A stretch of 64,000 nt of DNA from Polytrichum commune (taxonomy: Eukaryota > Streptophyta > Polytrichopsida > Polytrichales > Polytrichaceae), in NCBI GenBank assembly GCA_950295325.1, contig OX485809.1, positions 29,326,001 to 29,390,000 of the forward strand, written 5' to 3'. The notes under the pieces were generated by a model. That model saw only the letters and a list, made by a program, of their open reading frames with translations, did no database searches and was not told the DNA's origin. Below are positions 29,827 to 41,330 of this stretch, piece by piece. The translations under genes and the position numbers were made by a program. Every line of letters begins with the position of its first letter. Within the stretch, counting starts at the first letter, position 1.

Positions 29827-32618
29827 TTAATTTGGGCTTGTTGCAGAATAGATGCCCTCCAACATGGTTTTGTACTTTGCTAGCAAAGCTCTGCAGTGAA
29901 CAACATACAAATTAGTACCTTACAGTAGACTTTTATACAACAAAAAATATACTAATTGCAGGTCCTTTGCTTGACTTCATTAGCCTGCTAAGCTCATAAA
30001 CCTCAAGTGTCCGGAGGCCAAGAGGCCCTCTCCATGCACAAAAACATGTATTTGAGGTACATAATCCCATTTAAAGCTAATTGATTCGAAAGTGACCGTA
30101 TCTAAAGTTAACTTATTCAAGTGTGCTTTTTGATACAGTCGAAATTAAATTCATGAATATATGCAAATTTGAAAATTTAAGTTCAAATACACAGCCTGAG
30201 TGCCCTTGGATGCAAATCATAAATTTAATATTGGATGTCGTACATCGAGACCCAAAGTCCTTTTTAAGGGTTAAGAGACATAAAGTACAACTTAAGTTGC
30301 TAGATAACAAATGCCTCAACTATGAATGTCAAAAGATCTCAATCCACAAGATCTTTCCTGGTGGGATGTTTCTCTAATTTTGAGGAAGAAAACCAACAAG
30401 ACACTGTAACAAAGTTGGAGGAGTCAGAATGAAAACAAACCTGCGTTCCTCAAGCTTATTTCTATGCTCCTCCAAGCTTTTCTTTTGAGTTGCAATGTCC
30501 TGAATAAACAAGCATTGAATTGAAAACCTTGAGAACAGTCACTCACCCCTCAGCCATATTTTATGTACATATAGTAAAGATGTCCCGCTTAAATATTTAA
30601 TGTGTCAATATTCTGAAAACTTCTGCCTAACTTTGAATGATCAGCTGTTCTTTGAGGAATAAACCCAATTTGGTTGCCAGAGAATGCAATATGCCTTATC
30701 CCATGAACTTATTGATATCCAACAAGTTTCAAAAAGGTCTCAAACATATCCAGAATGGTCAGTAAAGAAAGACAATAAGTTTGTCCTAATTGGATGGATA
30801 GGAATTAGTGAATCCCCTACTGCAACACATAGATTAAGAAGTCTCCCCTATTTTTGCATTTATGACTGATAAAGAGGAGCAGGTAGCAGAATAAGGAGGA
30901 TAAAAATAATGGCTTTCTGAGATCCACAACAACCTTGTCACTTGAGGGGGTGCCAATGCCGTACAGAACCTGTTCACCCTTCTGGAAGCGAGATGCAAGT
31001 TCATTGACCTGACAAAATACCAAACATTAGCACACTGAGCCTCTGAACTTGTTTGCTTGATTTTAATGCCAGAGCAATATTCACACTATGAAAGTGAGAG
31101 AAGAGAAGGATTTTACCAAATCATCAACTTGCTGGTCGCGTGCTCCTCGCTCTACTGCATCTGCTAGTGCCTCAATAAGCTTTTGTGAATCAAGAAATCA
31201 ATGCTGTTTCACAACAATAAGTGTATGATAGAACCTTGTCATAGTAAGTTTGCTGTATTTCACATCATGAACTGTGGCCATTTCCTCAACCTCTTCATGA
31301 CCTTCACAATGACAACCACTTACAACTATCACAGTTCCTTTCCCAAGCTGAGGTATTGAAGACCAGGGAAATGTCAACTTTAAACCCTGGGGGTTAATAG
31401 AGACACTCAAGAGGTCTGATAGGTTAACTCCTGAACGCTTTTAGCAGTTTCATACTAACTGTGTATTTCCCCTTTATACTGGATGATAAGAAATCTTCAT
31501 CAAATTCTTATTAAGTCACTTTGAGTGAGTATCACGAAGTGTAACCTTCCAAGACAACAAGCTATCACTATCTACCAAAAAATCAGACCGCAATGTGTTA
31601 TCACGTTTGTACAATTTCCAACATACTGTACATATGAGATGGCCAGATTGGGCTCCAAAAGCGTTTAGAGGTTAAGGTCCACTGACAAAATTAACAATGT
31701 CAGTGGATGCAGCAGGCAGGATCGATGATATCCACAAAATAGAAATAGGTTACTGCCACCACACAACAGTAATTATAGTATTGTTAAGACACTCTCTCTA
31801 TTCCAGCTTCAAGAATACAATTTGAAGAACCAAGGTCCTTGAGTCACACATGCATGAATGCTGAGCACAGTGAAATGGCAAGCTCTCACTAGTCGAAACC
31901 TCATTGTTGCCTATATTCTTCAGACAAAAAGCCTTCTTTCCATCTACCAAGATTCCATTAAAGAGGTGCATCCCTACTAGAATGATTTCAAGGTTATCTG
32001 GACTACCTAAAAATAATTCCATTTGCAATGGAGCCAAAATAGGCTACTTAAGAATGGTATGGTGATTAAGATGATGAGAAAAGAATGCAAACAAGATCTA
32101 CCATATGTAGCTTAGTATATGCAACACAGTAAGGTTTTTGGACATCGTGAAGAACTGTTTGACATAGGAGGGAAAAAGGTCCATAAGTACATGTATGAAT
32201 GCCAAGCATAGTGATGGCAAGCTTTTATTAGTCGGCTCCTCATTGTTGCCTATATTCTTCGGACACAAAGCCTTCTTCCATCTACCAAGATGCAATTGAC
32301 AAAGGTGCGCCTCAGTAAAATCATTCTTAGGTTATCGGAATTAACTAAGAGTATTTCCATTTGCATTGGAGCCGAAATGCTTCTTAAGTATGGTATGGTG
32401 GCTAAATTGATTAGAAAATAACGCAAACAATATCTACTATATGTAACTTAGTATACACAACGCAGTAAGGTTTTCAAACATTGGAAGAACTGTGCTGATA
32501 CAACTTAGAAGAAGGGGGAAAAGGATACAGGGAGGACATGGAAATGGTAAGGCAGGGTCTGGGCCTGCTGATGTTGCCACCCGGAATCAGTTTGGCTGCG
32601 AGCTTGCGACCACGACAT
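29827..32618 (-). CDS. MED9: Mediator complex subunit 9
   Basis: Five minus-strand exons give 116 residues: 32618-32529, 31179-31117, 31008-30934, 30499-30441 and 29890-29827. The protein begins MSWSQARSQTDSGWQHQQAQ, then reads HFHVLPLIEALADAVERG, ARDQQVDDLVNELASRF, QVLYGIGTPSSDK and QKKSLEEHRNKLEERRALL. This follows the plant MED9 helix pair (FH-LLPLV-NLA-AIENGTRDQ, LVNEL, KCQQLLNSI, QKRKLEESEQLL-RRDLI). MED9 is a small middle-module subunit of Mediator, acting in the nucleus between activators and RNA polymerase II. Phases agree and all introns are GT-AG. It is much shorter than Arabidopsis MED9 because the long Gln/Pro-rich N-terminus is reduced to about 20 residues. Intron 1 (1.35 kb) contains a tandem duplication. 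Confidence 0.87.
31831..32494. repeat. Tandem duplication in MED9 intron 1, two copies
   Basis: Copy one at about 31831-32158 and copy two at about 32176-32494 align along their whole length, for example CATTGTTGCCTATATTCTTC at 31902 and 32241, giving a period near 340 bp. Divergence is roughly 15-20 percent by eye with small indels, so the duplication is not recent. No terminal repeats were seen. Confidence 0.8.
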
Positions 32619-32728
32619 CCTTGCTTCTGTAATTACTCCACGTTCGCCTAACGTAAGTAATTCCCTGCAGCACACAACAATAACTGCACTATCATAAGTT
32701 CCCACGCCGACAGAACGGGGCAACTAAA

Positions 32729-33540
32729 GATCTACAGAGATATGGAGCAATAGGATTTCAAGACCTAATAGGTGGTCGATTGAGTGGATGTAATAATTTT
32801 TGCAAACCACGCCTAAGACTCTGATGAGCAGCAGAGATGACTGAGACATCAGAAGAGTTTCCGATCAATTCACAGCCAACATCACAAGTTCCACCTGCGT
32901 CGACCTCATGTCTCTGTGGACTCAAGCAAAATTAGTTGTTTGTGCGAGAACTTTGTATAGCCTTATTCTTCTCTTCATCACTTTAGTAACCTGACATTTT
33001 GTGGCAAGATGTAATAGACATTGCAAGGATGGGCACATACACTTATTGGATAATAAGCGGCCGTGCCTAACCTAAGGTTATCTATTTCATTGTTCACGGC
33101 CAGTGTAGGAGGTTAAACCCTCGTAAATCATAAAGATCTATAGAGATATGGAGCAATAGGTCTCAAATACCTAATAGCGGGTAGAATAATTAGATGTATT
33201 GATTCCTGCAAACCACGCCTAAGACGACGATGAGGAACAGAGAGATAACTGAGACATCCCAAGAGTTTCGGATCTATTCACACTCAACAAAGTGCTGACA
33301 TCCGATAACTGCTTCGGTCTGATGTCTCTGAAAACTCAGGCAAAGTTTGTTGTTTGTATGAAAACCTCGTATAGCTTTCTCTTTCTGTACAAAACTTTTA
33401 GAAACCTAACATTTTGTGGCAAGATGTAATCGAAATTGCAAGGATGGGCACGGACAATTATTGGGTAATGAGTGCCCGTGCGTAACCTAATGTAAATTAT
33501 TCCATCATTCACGGCTAGTGTAGGACGTTTAAACTCCCGT
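32729..33540. repeat. 406-bp tandem duplication upstream of MED9
   Basis: Two units begin with GATCTAYAGAGATATGGAGC at 32729 and 33135 and run in parallel through TGCAAACCACGCCTAAGA, CATTTTGTGGCAAGATGTAAT and GCAAGGATGGGCAC to about 33540. They contain the likely promoter or 5' UTR of MED9, whose start codon lies at 32618 on the minus strand. Divergence is moderate. This is separate in sequence from the intron 1 duplication. Confidence 0.8.
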
Positions 33541-34106
33541 AATCAGCTTGTGGCAATACAGTTTAGATGACGAAAGCCCTAATGAGAAGCTAACCCACTT
33601 CTCTATGTCCACAGGTGAAATAGAATCAGGCAGAGTGAAAAAGGGTTTGCGATGATCCCTAAATTGAGCTCCTTCTTTTCTTCCCAGAGTTCAAATCGGC
33701 ATCGGGGGTAGAAGGATCTACCCCTTTGCATGATCGAACTCATATACACTCAGAGGAAATGCTTCACGTGCAATTCGCAGTATTTCAATTTACAAGTAAT
33801 GCGGTGCACTCATACCCTCGCGTTCAAAGCAGCTAGAGCTGATGATGCTGATTTCGCTCTCCTACTCAACAGCAATTCGACGTTGCCTTGAAGGATCTTC
33901 CCAGTGGCGTGTCCCCCGTTGGCTGAGTTTGAAGAAAGGAACCCAAAAATCTTCAACCTGCGGGAATTGAAGTGACGTTAAGTTAGAAATGTCCAAGGAA
34001 TCGAGTGAACAGTGTGCCCTCTGCGCACGTGACACGAAAACATGAACACCAAGTCACCTTTTCCAATTGTAACTGCGAAGGAAATTGCATAATATTATTC
34101 AGCTGA
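33541..34106. other. Upstream flank, no gene recognised
   Basis: Unique-looking sequence between the MED9 promoter duplication and the first Harbinger-type MITE. No open frame worth reporting was found on either strand. Confidence 0.45.
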
Positions 34107-34591
34107 GGGCCACTTCACACACGAGCCAAGAGCCGTGACCATGAAATTGTGAGAGCCCAAAGGAAAGTGTGAAAGGATGTCCCACGACACCTCCAAAATC
34201 ATGTAGTGGGGTCACAGACCCTCAAGTGTCGTGTGACCGGGCCCTCAACCAAATGCTATTTCAATGTATTTCTATTGATGTAGGTCTTCACACATGATTA
34301 AATAGAATAAATCAACGGTTGTGAGCGTTTGGAGTGCCATGGTCTCCCAACCTTCTATTAGGTTTACCTCCAAGAGGTGGTTTTTGAAAATAATCTAGGT
34401 GGCCATGAAACATGATCTATTTTATGCCATATAGGAATCCATGTAGACTTTACATCCATCTTGCATCCACATACTCAGTTGGTCCCTCAAGCGTAGTGTG
34501 AAGCGAACTTGGACTGGCTCCGACTTTTCCACGAATGAGAGTGAGTGAAGTGTAATGGTCACGGGTCTCGGTCTCATGTGTGAAGTGGCCC
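34107..34591. mobile_element. Non-autonomous PIF/Harbinger MITE
   Basis: The 485-bp element begins GGGCCACTTCACACACGAGC and ends with the inverted counterpart TCATGTGTGAAGTGGCCC; the imperfect terminal inverted repeat extends about 40 bp. It is flanked by TGA on both sides (34104-34106 and 34592-34594), a 3-bp duplication as expected for this superfamily, whose usual target is TWA. Its ends match those of the larger transposase-bearing Harbinger element starting 79 bp downstream, so that element could have mobilised it. Confidence 0.85.
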
Positions 34592-34817
34592 TGAGTGACC
34601 AAGTTGAGTGGGGCCAAGAATATGTCATGTCAGGTGTTAGAATTATAGTTTACGGATGCTTGTCAGTAAGGACCATTTCACACACGAGCCAAGGCCCATG
34701 ACCATGGAATGGTGAGAGCCCTCGACTATCATCCAAAGGTCGTACCATGGGTGTTGGGAAAGACATTTTGTGTAGTGAGGGGCCCTCAAACATAGTATGA
34801 AGTGAGATTGGACCATC

Positions 34818-36100
34818 TTGAGGGACCATTGCATATTTTATTGGTGGAAAAGAGGAGTAGCCCTGCCTCACAAGTTACATATCTTCATTCTCTTTCTTTT
34901 TGAGTTTTACATTGGTGAGGAAGGAAAGGAAAGCATGTTGGATCATCTTGGGAGAAGAGGGAGGATTCTTGTTGCATTGGCTTTATATTGGTGTGTGCAC
35001 ATAATTGTGCAACATGTGCTTGATATGCATTTAGTGGCACTCAAGGGAGAATGGAAAACAACCTTGATTATGAACATATGCTTTGAGAGTATGAAGATGA
35101 GCGATCATAATATGTAGGCATTTGAGACAAATATAGGGTTTACCGATAGGTTATAATTGGGATCCTTCATGAAAAATGTTCAAGTAATAAACTCGTGTAT
35201 ATCATAATATTTTTAAGTTTCTTTGTGAAAGATTAGGTCCATATTTATAGAGGAAGAATACACATATGAGAGAGGCAATTTCATTTGAAAGTAGAGTTGC
35301 AATGTCAATACAAAGGCTTGGGACTAGAAATAGCTTGTGTAATGTAGGAGAGGTATATGGGGTGGTTGAAAGTACAATTTTAGGAGAAAAAAATGAGAAA
35401 ATTTTGTAGATTGATGAGTGTTCATTTCCAACGGATTTTTGTGCAATTTTTAAGTTCAGTTTGGTTTAGGGTTTTAGCACAAAAACTTGAGGTCCTTCAT
35501 GGGATTTCTCATATTATAGGAGCAATAGATAAATCTCACATTCCAATTATTGCACTTGTAATTAGAGGAGAAGATTGTTATTATCAAAAGTCATTTCATT
35601 TGTATTTATTATAAGGTATAATTGATACAAAATTTATATTTTGAATTATTAATTTGTATAGACGGGAAGTATGTACGATTGGATATTGTTTCAACTAACA
35701 AAAGTTGGAATAAATTGCATTAAAAATAAATTCTCACTTCATAAGTTGATCAAAGATTGTGCATATCCAGTATGCCCATAAATTTACAACCCATTCAAAG
35801 GATGTGTAGAGGGTTTAGAAGGTTATAAAGTAAATTGAAATTTTCTTCAAAGTTCTATTCGCATGTGTGTGGAAATTGCTTTCATAATTGTTTAAAAAAA
35901 TGAAGCATTCTTATGAGAAAGGCCGATGTACAATTACGAGATATGGATGGTACATTTGCTACATGTATTTTGCTATACAATATGTGTATAATCAACAAGG
36001 ATAAAGTTGATACAATATATATTGAAGAAGTAAAGAGAGAATTGGAAAAATATAAATAAAGAATAAGTTATTGAGAGAAGGATAAGAAATGAGGTTTGAA
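34818..36100 (+). pseudogene. PIF/Harbinger transposase, decayed
   Basis: Fragments in shifting plus-strand frames follow the order of HARBI1-like (DDE_Tnp_4) transposases. There is a stretch FESRVAMSIQRLGTRNSLCN ending in VYGVVESTI near 35290-35385, then HGISHIIGAIDKSH at about 35495-35540 (the GAID-G-H block holding the first catalytic Asp). Further on come KDCAYPVCP-like and NPFKGCVEG-like text near 35755-35810 (the D-AYPL-PW and PFKG blocks), and a VE-AF region near 35870. Several stop codons and frameshifts interrupt it, so it cannot encode an active enzyme. Confidence 0.8.
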
Positions 36101-36499
36101 ATAACAACTATAAGTGAAGTAAAACATATAATTAGTACATAAAATAATGCACGAAGAATAGAGGAGGTTAACAAAGATATTATTATAATTTTTTCATAGA
36201 AGAAAATCAAAATAAAAATCTATTATTGGTATCTACAAACATTGATTCATGTCACATACAACCACTAAAATTTAGAATAGAGTACTATTGGGTTAAATAC
36301 AATATGTCCTGAATTCTATGAACTTGATGAAAAAAACTTGGTCCAAAGCACCTCTAAGGTATAGGACCATAACCAAAAGGTATAAAGTTCTATGCACCCA
36401 TTGCTAATTTTTCAATGGGCGGCAGGGGGGCAATGCCTCTTCAAAGGCCCAATTGACCCAATGTCAATATGATTTTGTTCATTTTTAACATCAAATTTT

Positions 36500-36720
36500 C
36501 AATCAAACTATGTCATATCTTGTTTTCTTGTTGATTTTGTATATTCTTCTTCCATCTTACTGTGAATGGCTATGAGGGTTTCAATCTCATGATCTCATCA
36601 TTTAATAAAGGCCTCGTCTTCACCTTCCAAATCTCCCAACTCAATTTCATCAATTTTCTCTTTTTTCGTTGGTGCTTTTTTCAATTTCAAAACTAATCCC
36701 ATATTATTATTATTATTATT
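36500..36720 (-). pseudogene. Possible remnant of the Harbinger second (Myb/SANT-type) gene
   Basis: On the minus strand a short broken frame reads APTKKEKIDEIELGDLEGED and then stops. Harbinger elements normally carry a second DNA-binding gene near the transposase, and a charged tail of this sort would fit its C-terminus. No Myb tryptophans are visible, so the assignment is weak. Confidence 0.3.
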
Positions 36721-37308
36721 ATTAGCATGACATCCTTTTTCTTGGTAGTCTCCGTTTCTTCTCCTCTAATGATCGCACCTCTACCACCTTCGACATTTTG
36801 CATGATTTATAATTAAAAATAGTTGAAATTTCTATCTCCTAATGAGGGTCCGTGCAACCCAAATTGTAGTTGACTCCATGACATCCAAGGAGAATTTTGG
36901 CTACATTGTTGGGTTTTGGAACCACTTCCATCTTGCGAAAAACCTCTCATTGACAAAATAATAATAATAAATCAATCAATCAATCGAAAAGATTTCAATC
37001 AAAAAGTTTATCTACGACAATTACACTTACTAGCAAGCTTCAAACACTTGGAGTTGTGGGATGTTGAGAGAGAGGACCTTCTGCCTCTTTCTAACTAATC
37101 TATCCTGGAAAAATTTAAAATAAGTTTAGCTGCCATTGCCAGTTGTTTCACTACCATGGTCTACCATAATTTGCATATGGCTTTCTTCTTGGAGGTGGGC
37201 TTGATGCAATTCCGACAAACCATGCACCTTTATTCACAACTTGCCATGTTGGATTCCATGTAGACTTTTCATCCACAGACCTTTATTGGGGGGCCTTTAG
37301 GCCTTCAC

Positions 37309-37717
37309 CACGGGGAGGTCACTTCATTGTCAAGTTGACACCACGTGCGGACAAAGTTTGCTACCCCTATATTACATGCCATATATAATTTTAAAATTTA
37401 TGATATTTTTTCTACATATACATATACATTGATAGTATATTTTTTATATATTTTTGAAATTTTTAGTCATTTTTATTTTTTTTGTAATTTTTTTAGTTCA
37501 ATTCTGTGTCATTCTAGTTAGAAACGGTATGTTTTATGAAAAAAACAAATCATCAAATTTAGTTACCACTTTTAACTATGTCATAGGTATTGTGTATATC
37601 TACTCATGAAAAAAATTTGATAAAAATTTGACCCATTTTGGTGCTGCAACTTACCAAAAGAAGATTTTTTTTGGTCGCACGTGGTGTTCAACTTGACAAT
37701 GGAGTGACCTCCCCGTG
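37309..37717. mobile_element. hAT-type MITE nested in the Harbinger element
   Basis: The 409-bp element begins CACGGGGAGGTCACTTCATT and ends with the inverted form AATGGAGTGACCTCCCCGTG. The inverted repeats extend to about 45 bp (through GTCAAGTTGA and CCACGTGCG) with few mismatches. An 8-bp direct duplication GCCTTCAC flanks it at 37301-37308 and 37718-37725, the length typical of hAT transposition. The interior is AT-rich and non-coding. Confidence 0.92.
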
Positions 37718-38534
37718 GCCTTCACCTCCTAGTATGAAGTGAATGTGGATGGAACGATGAATGAGAGCGAGTGAAACCCCTGTGCTCGGTGAGGACGCTC
37801 GATGCTGCCAAGACTCGGAAGAGTTTGGTGTAAACAGATGATCCGGTGACAAGAAGAGCACTACAGATCCACATTAAAAATGGATCTAGACATGGGTGTC
37901 TGGACTTAGCTCCTCCTACACAGCATTGCGGAGTCCGAAATTTTGAAAGCTGCTGGCGGCCCGCACTAGGAGAAGCACATTTTTCATTTGGATCTGTAAC
38001 GCTCGGACCACAGCCGCATCATCTGTCGCCCAAACTCCAAGATCTGAAGAGCATCAGAAGCACCTCCTCACCGAGCAAGTTCTCCCCAAAACCCTAAACG
38101 CACTGCCTGCACCAACGCCGAAGCTAATCACACCACCAACTCACATGCATACTTTCCAACTCCACACCCACAACAGCCGAAGCCGCTACCGAAGGAGAAC
38201 ACCGAAGATCACCCAAGCAGAGCTGCCGAAGAAGCCGTAGAAGGGAACTGCTGACGTAACCAACGAAGGGGAATTGCCGAAGTAGACACTGAAGAGGAGC
38301 TATCGGCGAAGCCACCGAAGGGGTGTTGTCGAAATATACACCGAAGGAGAGCCGCCGAAGTAGCCACCGTAAGGGAATTGCCGAAGTAGCTGCCCAAGGA
38401 AAGTTACTGGAGCAACTCCAAACGGAGACATCGAATCACAGAAGACTGCCTCACTGAGACCAAAAGAGCACATATCTAGGTAGAGATACTAAAAGTGTGG
38501 AATTCCGGAGAAAACAGACCTAGATACCGTGGAT

Positions 38535-38930
38535 TGAGAGAAACCTGCCGAAACCTGCCGAAAGCAAATAGAAAGTCAGGTATATTTACGAACAGTGAGA
38601 AGATCTGCTAGAAGCTAGCGACTTTTGAGAAACAAAGCAGATCTACGAATAGTACAGAGGAGAACGATCTGCCGAAACTAGGTACTTGTGTGAAAGTGTG
38701 ATTAGAAGAGCGAGAGGATATCTGCCGAAACAATGGACCTTTGAGGAATTTAGTTAAGAGTGACAAACGGACCTGCCGAAAGCAAGTGCTTTTGAGGAAA
38801 CTAACTAGGATTGTGAGTAGGTCTGATAAAGGCAAGGACCGCTGAGAAACAAGTTAGATCTATGGAGAGAACATTGGTAAGAGATTTGCCAGAAAGCAAA
38901 ATACTTCCGAGAACCAATCGGACCTGCGAA
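38535..38930 (+). repeat. Degenerate 50-65 bp repeats in the retrotransposon leader
   Basis: About seven loose units start with versions of GATCTGCCGAAA followed by AGCAAGTRCTTTTGAGGAA-like sequence and purine-rich text. Just upstream (38190-38400) a shorter GCCGAAG/CACCGAAGG motif recurs many times. Such repeat-rich, GC-rich leaders are seen in 5' UTRs of some non-LTR elements, where they can act as promoters; that role is inference. Confidence 0.6.
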
Positions 38931-38972
38931 GAATGAAGGAGACCAGCACAGATCTCCGAAGATCACCCCCAA

Positions 38973-39225
38973 CAGCTTTAGAACAACTGCTGCAGCTTCC
39001 TAACTTCGCCAGTCTGTGAAGAGGCACTGCGGCTAACTCATGAATCAAGAGCTGGTTTACTCTCGTGGCCTGCTGCTTCTTCCACTGGGGGGCCTGCACA
39101 AATACCCGCGTTGCAAGCAAATGCTGGCGAAGTACGAATGTATGTATCGTTTCAGCTGATTGGTGGTATGAGCTGCACTTCGTCCAGCAGCTTTAGAACA
39201 ACTGCTGGAGCTTCCTAACTTCGCC
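38973..39225 (+). repeat. 38-bp direct repeat pair in the retrotransposon leader
   Basis: The string CAGCTTTAGAACAACTGCTG and the following AGCTTCCTAACTTCGCC occur at 38973-39010 and again at 39188-39225 with a single mismatch. The 177 bp between them are not repeated. Confidence 0.85.
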
Positions 39226-39650
39226 TACTGCCCTCTTCGAGAACATCACAACCAGGAGCAGGGACGGAGTCAGCGCGCCCGGGAGGCAGGCGGAGGAGTG
39301 GCGAAGGGTGGCGAAGAGACTAAGGAAAAGTGTCCACTTGGCCCACTGCGAGGAGCTGCCAAAGCTGTGGAGTTGATAAATTTCGAGAAAGAAGTTGTTG
39401 TCACAACCCCCGAAGCCACAAAGAACACAGACCGAGGTGCTGCTGGAGGCTGCGAGAGAAATCCGATCCGCCAGAAGGTGCTGCAGCTTGATTACCGACC
39501 AGCAGCTAGAGAAGAAGAAAAGTTGCGACAGAAGAACCCTAGTTGCGCCGCTCAACACACCCAATTCTCAACATGGCTTCACCCTCCACATATCGAGGCG
39601 GCTCAAGCAACAAGGACAACATGGAGGTAGACACACCCACATAAAACCTC

Positions 39651-41330
39651 ATGCGGCTCTTAGCGGACAAAACAAAGGAGAATCAAGTTGCTAAAGAACC
39701 AGGCATCAAGAGGTCCCGGGAGAAGGCAACACCGAACAAGTCTCTACACCAAACCCCACAACGACACCCACAAGCCACACAGGTAAATTCTATTTTCCCG
39801 GAACGAAGGTTCCGTCAAAATTTTTGGTATGGTTTCACTAACATGGAAAAATTGGCTATGGAAGAGGGGTTGGAAGAGCTCTTCGATGGTGAATCCATCG
39901 AAGATAGGGTACTTAGGGGTGTACCAAGGAAGGAAGCGGAAGAAATGGAGGGGGTAGCAATATCCTTCCCAAGGATACCCCAAATCTATTACCCAGGTAA
40001 GAGAGAGGATGGTGTCTTTGGACAACACCTCAACCTAACACAAATCCCATATGATATCCCAATCGATCCCAATACATGTCTCTCTTTGGATTTCCATGTT
40101 GCTATTGAATTTCAATTACCCAACACCCCTCTCCTCCATAACCATGTGAAAGAACTAGTAAGGAAAAGACTTGAATTGATGCAAATACCACTTGGCACTA
40201 ACCTTATCGAGCCCATATCTATCATGTGCATGAGTGTTAAGAGAGGTGGGGAGAAAGGAGTTTGGGCGGGAATTGCCAAACTCCACCTTCTCCACCCCGA
40301 AATTGATGGGGTGGCCTTGTTGAAAGGACTTAGACCATTCATTCTACAATTGGACCCCAAATCAACCCAATGTACTCTTGGAAAGGTATGTAAGACTTAC
40401 CACTCCATAGCTAGGAACAACAACCTTTCAATCAAAATCACTAGCGAAACTTTGATTGATGTCTCTTCACACATGCTCTTCAAAGATGTTTTAGAGAATA
40501 GCTTTAGGAGAGGTTATGAATTTGAGATTGTAGAGGTGCAAAAGGGCACTTCCAACAACCATGCTTACATTGTTGCACCAACCCCCTCACAAGCCAAGAA
40601 AATTCAAGATCTCCAAGTTGCAACACATCATGAAATTTTGGAAGGACAAGTGAAGAAAGGGTCTTCTCTCACCTTAGAGCAAAAACAAAGGAAAGAAGCT
40701 CTAACTCTCACCTTTTACAACCTTCCCATCTTGATGAGCATTGATGACACATCTCTTGAAATTTGTAAGATAATTAGAACCAAGAATGTTGTCTCCATTT
40801 GGTTCCATAAGCAACATGGAATTAGACACAATGGTAGTGCAAATGTTGAATGCCTCAACCCCTTTGTATACAAAAAATTTGTAGGAAAAGAGGAAAAAAT
40901 TGGTGTCTATCATGTGGAAATCACTCCACACCGTAGAAGTCTTGATGGTATTAACAAACCCTCCAAAGATTTGTTGGTCAAGTTTGGATTTGAAGATACT
41001 AACACTTGCTTGGTGAACACCATTGAAGCAATCCAAAACCAAAACCAAGGGGAGAAGAATGCCACCAAAAGCGAAGTTTTTACCATCATGAAGGAGGCCA
41101 TTGAAGAAGACAACAAGATACTCAAGCTTGAACTACACGAAGAGATGAAGGTCTTGAAGGATGACATAGTCAAAGAGGCCCACAACTATGTAGATGACAT
41201 TAACGAAAAATTGAAGAAGCAAATGTTGGACATCCAAAGCACATTAACCATGGCACTTACCGGGATGCAACAAATTACTGGGTTGGTAAACCCAAATCTT
41301 ATGATTAAAGACCTGCCAAATGTGGATTGA
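39651..41330 (+). CDS. ORF1 protein of the non-LTR element (RRM-like plus coiled coil)
   Basis: An uninterrupted frame of 559 codons starts at ATG 39651. The N-terminal 60 residues are basic. Around residues 349-427 there is an RRM-like block: LTLTFYNLP (RNP2-like), then GSANVECLN (RNP1-like) and YHVEITPH. Residues about 470-540 are charged and heptad-like (EEDNKILKLELHEEMKVLKD), suggesting a coiled coil. RRM plus coiled coil is a common build of LINE ORF1 RNA-binding chaperones, which coat the element RNA. No CCHC knuckle was seen. It is intact while ORF2 is broken in many places, and its base composition is balanced, unlike the A/C-rich DNA that follows. It could therefore be younger than, or unrelated to, the downstream reading frames. 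I cannot name a closer family. Confidence 0.6.
   Translation: MRLLADKTKENQVAKEPGIKRSREKATPNKSLHQTPQRHPQATQVNSIFPERRFRQNFWYGFTNMEKLAMEEGLEELFDGESIEDRVLRGVPRKEAEEMEGVAISFPRIPQIYYPGKREDGVFGQHLNLTQIPYDIPIDPNTCLSLDFHVAIEFQLPNTPLLHNHVKELVRKRLELMQIPLGTNLIEPISIMCMSVKRGGEKGVWAGIAKLHLLHPEIDGVALLKGLRPFILQLDPKSTQCTLGKVCKTYHSIARNNNLSIKITSETLIDVSSHMLFKDVLENSFRRGYEFEIVEVQKGTSNNHAYIVAPTPSQAKKIQDLQVATHHEILEGQVKKGSSLTLEQKQRKEALTLTFYNLPILMSIDDTSLEICKIIRTKNVVSIWFHKQHGIRHNGSANVECLNPFVYKKFVGKEEKIGVYHVEITPHRRSLDGINKPSKDLLVKFGFEDTNTCLVNTIEAIQNQNQGEKNATKSEVFTIMKEAIEEDNKILKLELHEEMKVLKDDIVKEAHNYVDDINEKLKKQMLDIQSTLTMALTGMQQITGLVNPNLMIKDLPNVD

Noticed and set aside
32505-32723. 72-codon minus-strand frame extending MED9 exon 1 upstream
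   Set aside because: The residues before MSWSQ have no MED9 similarity, and an in-frame ATG at 32618 with the correct downstream phase is sufficient.
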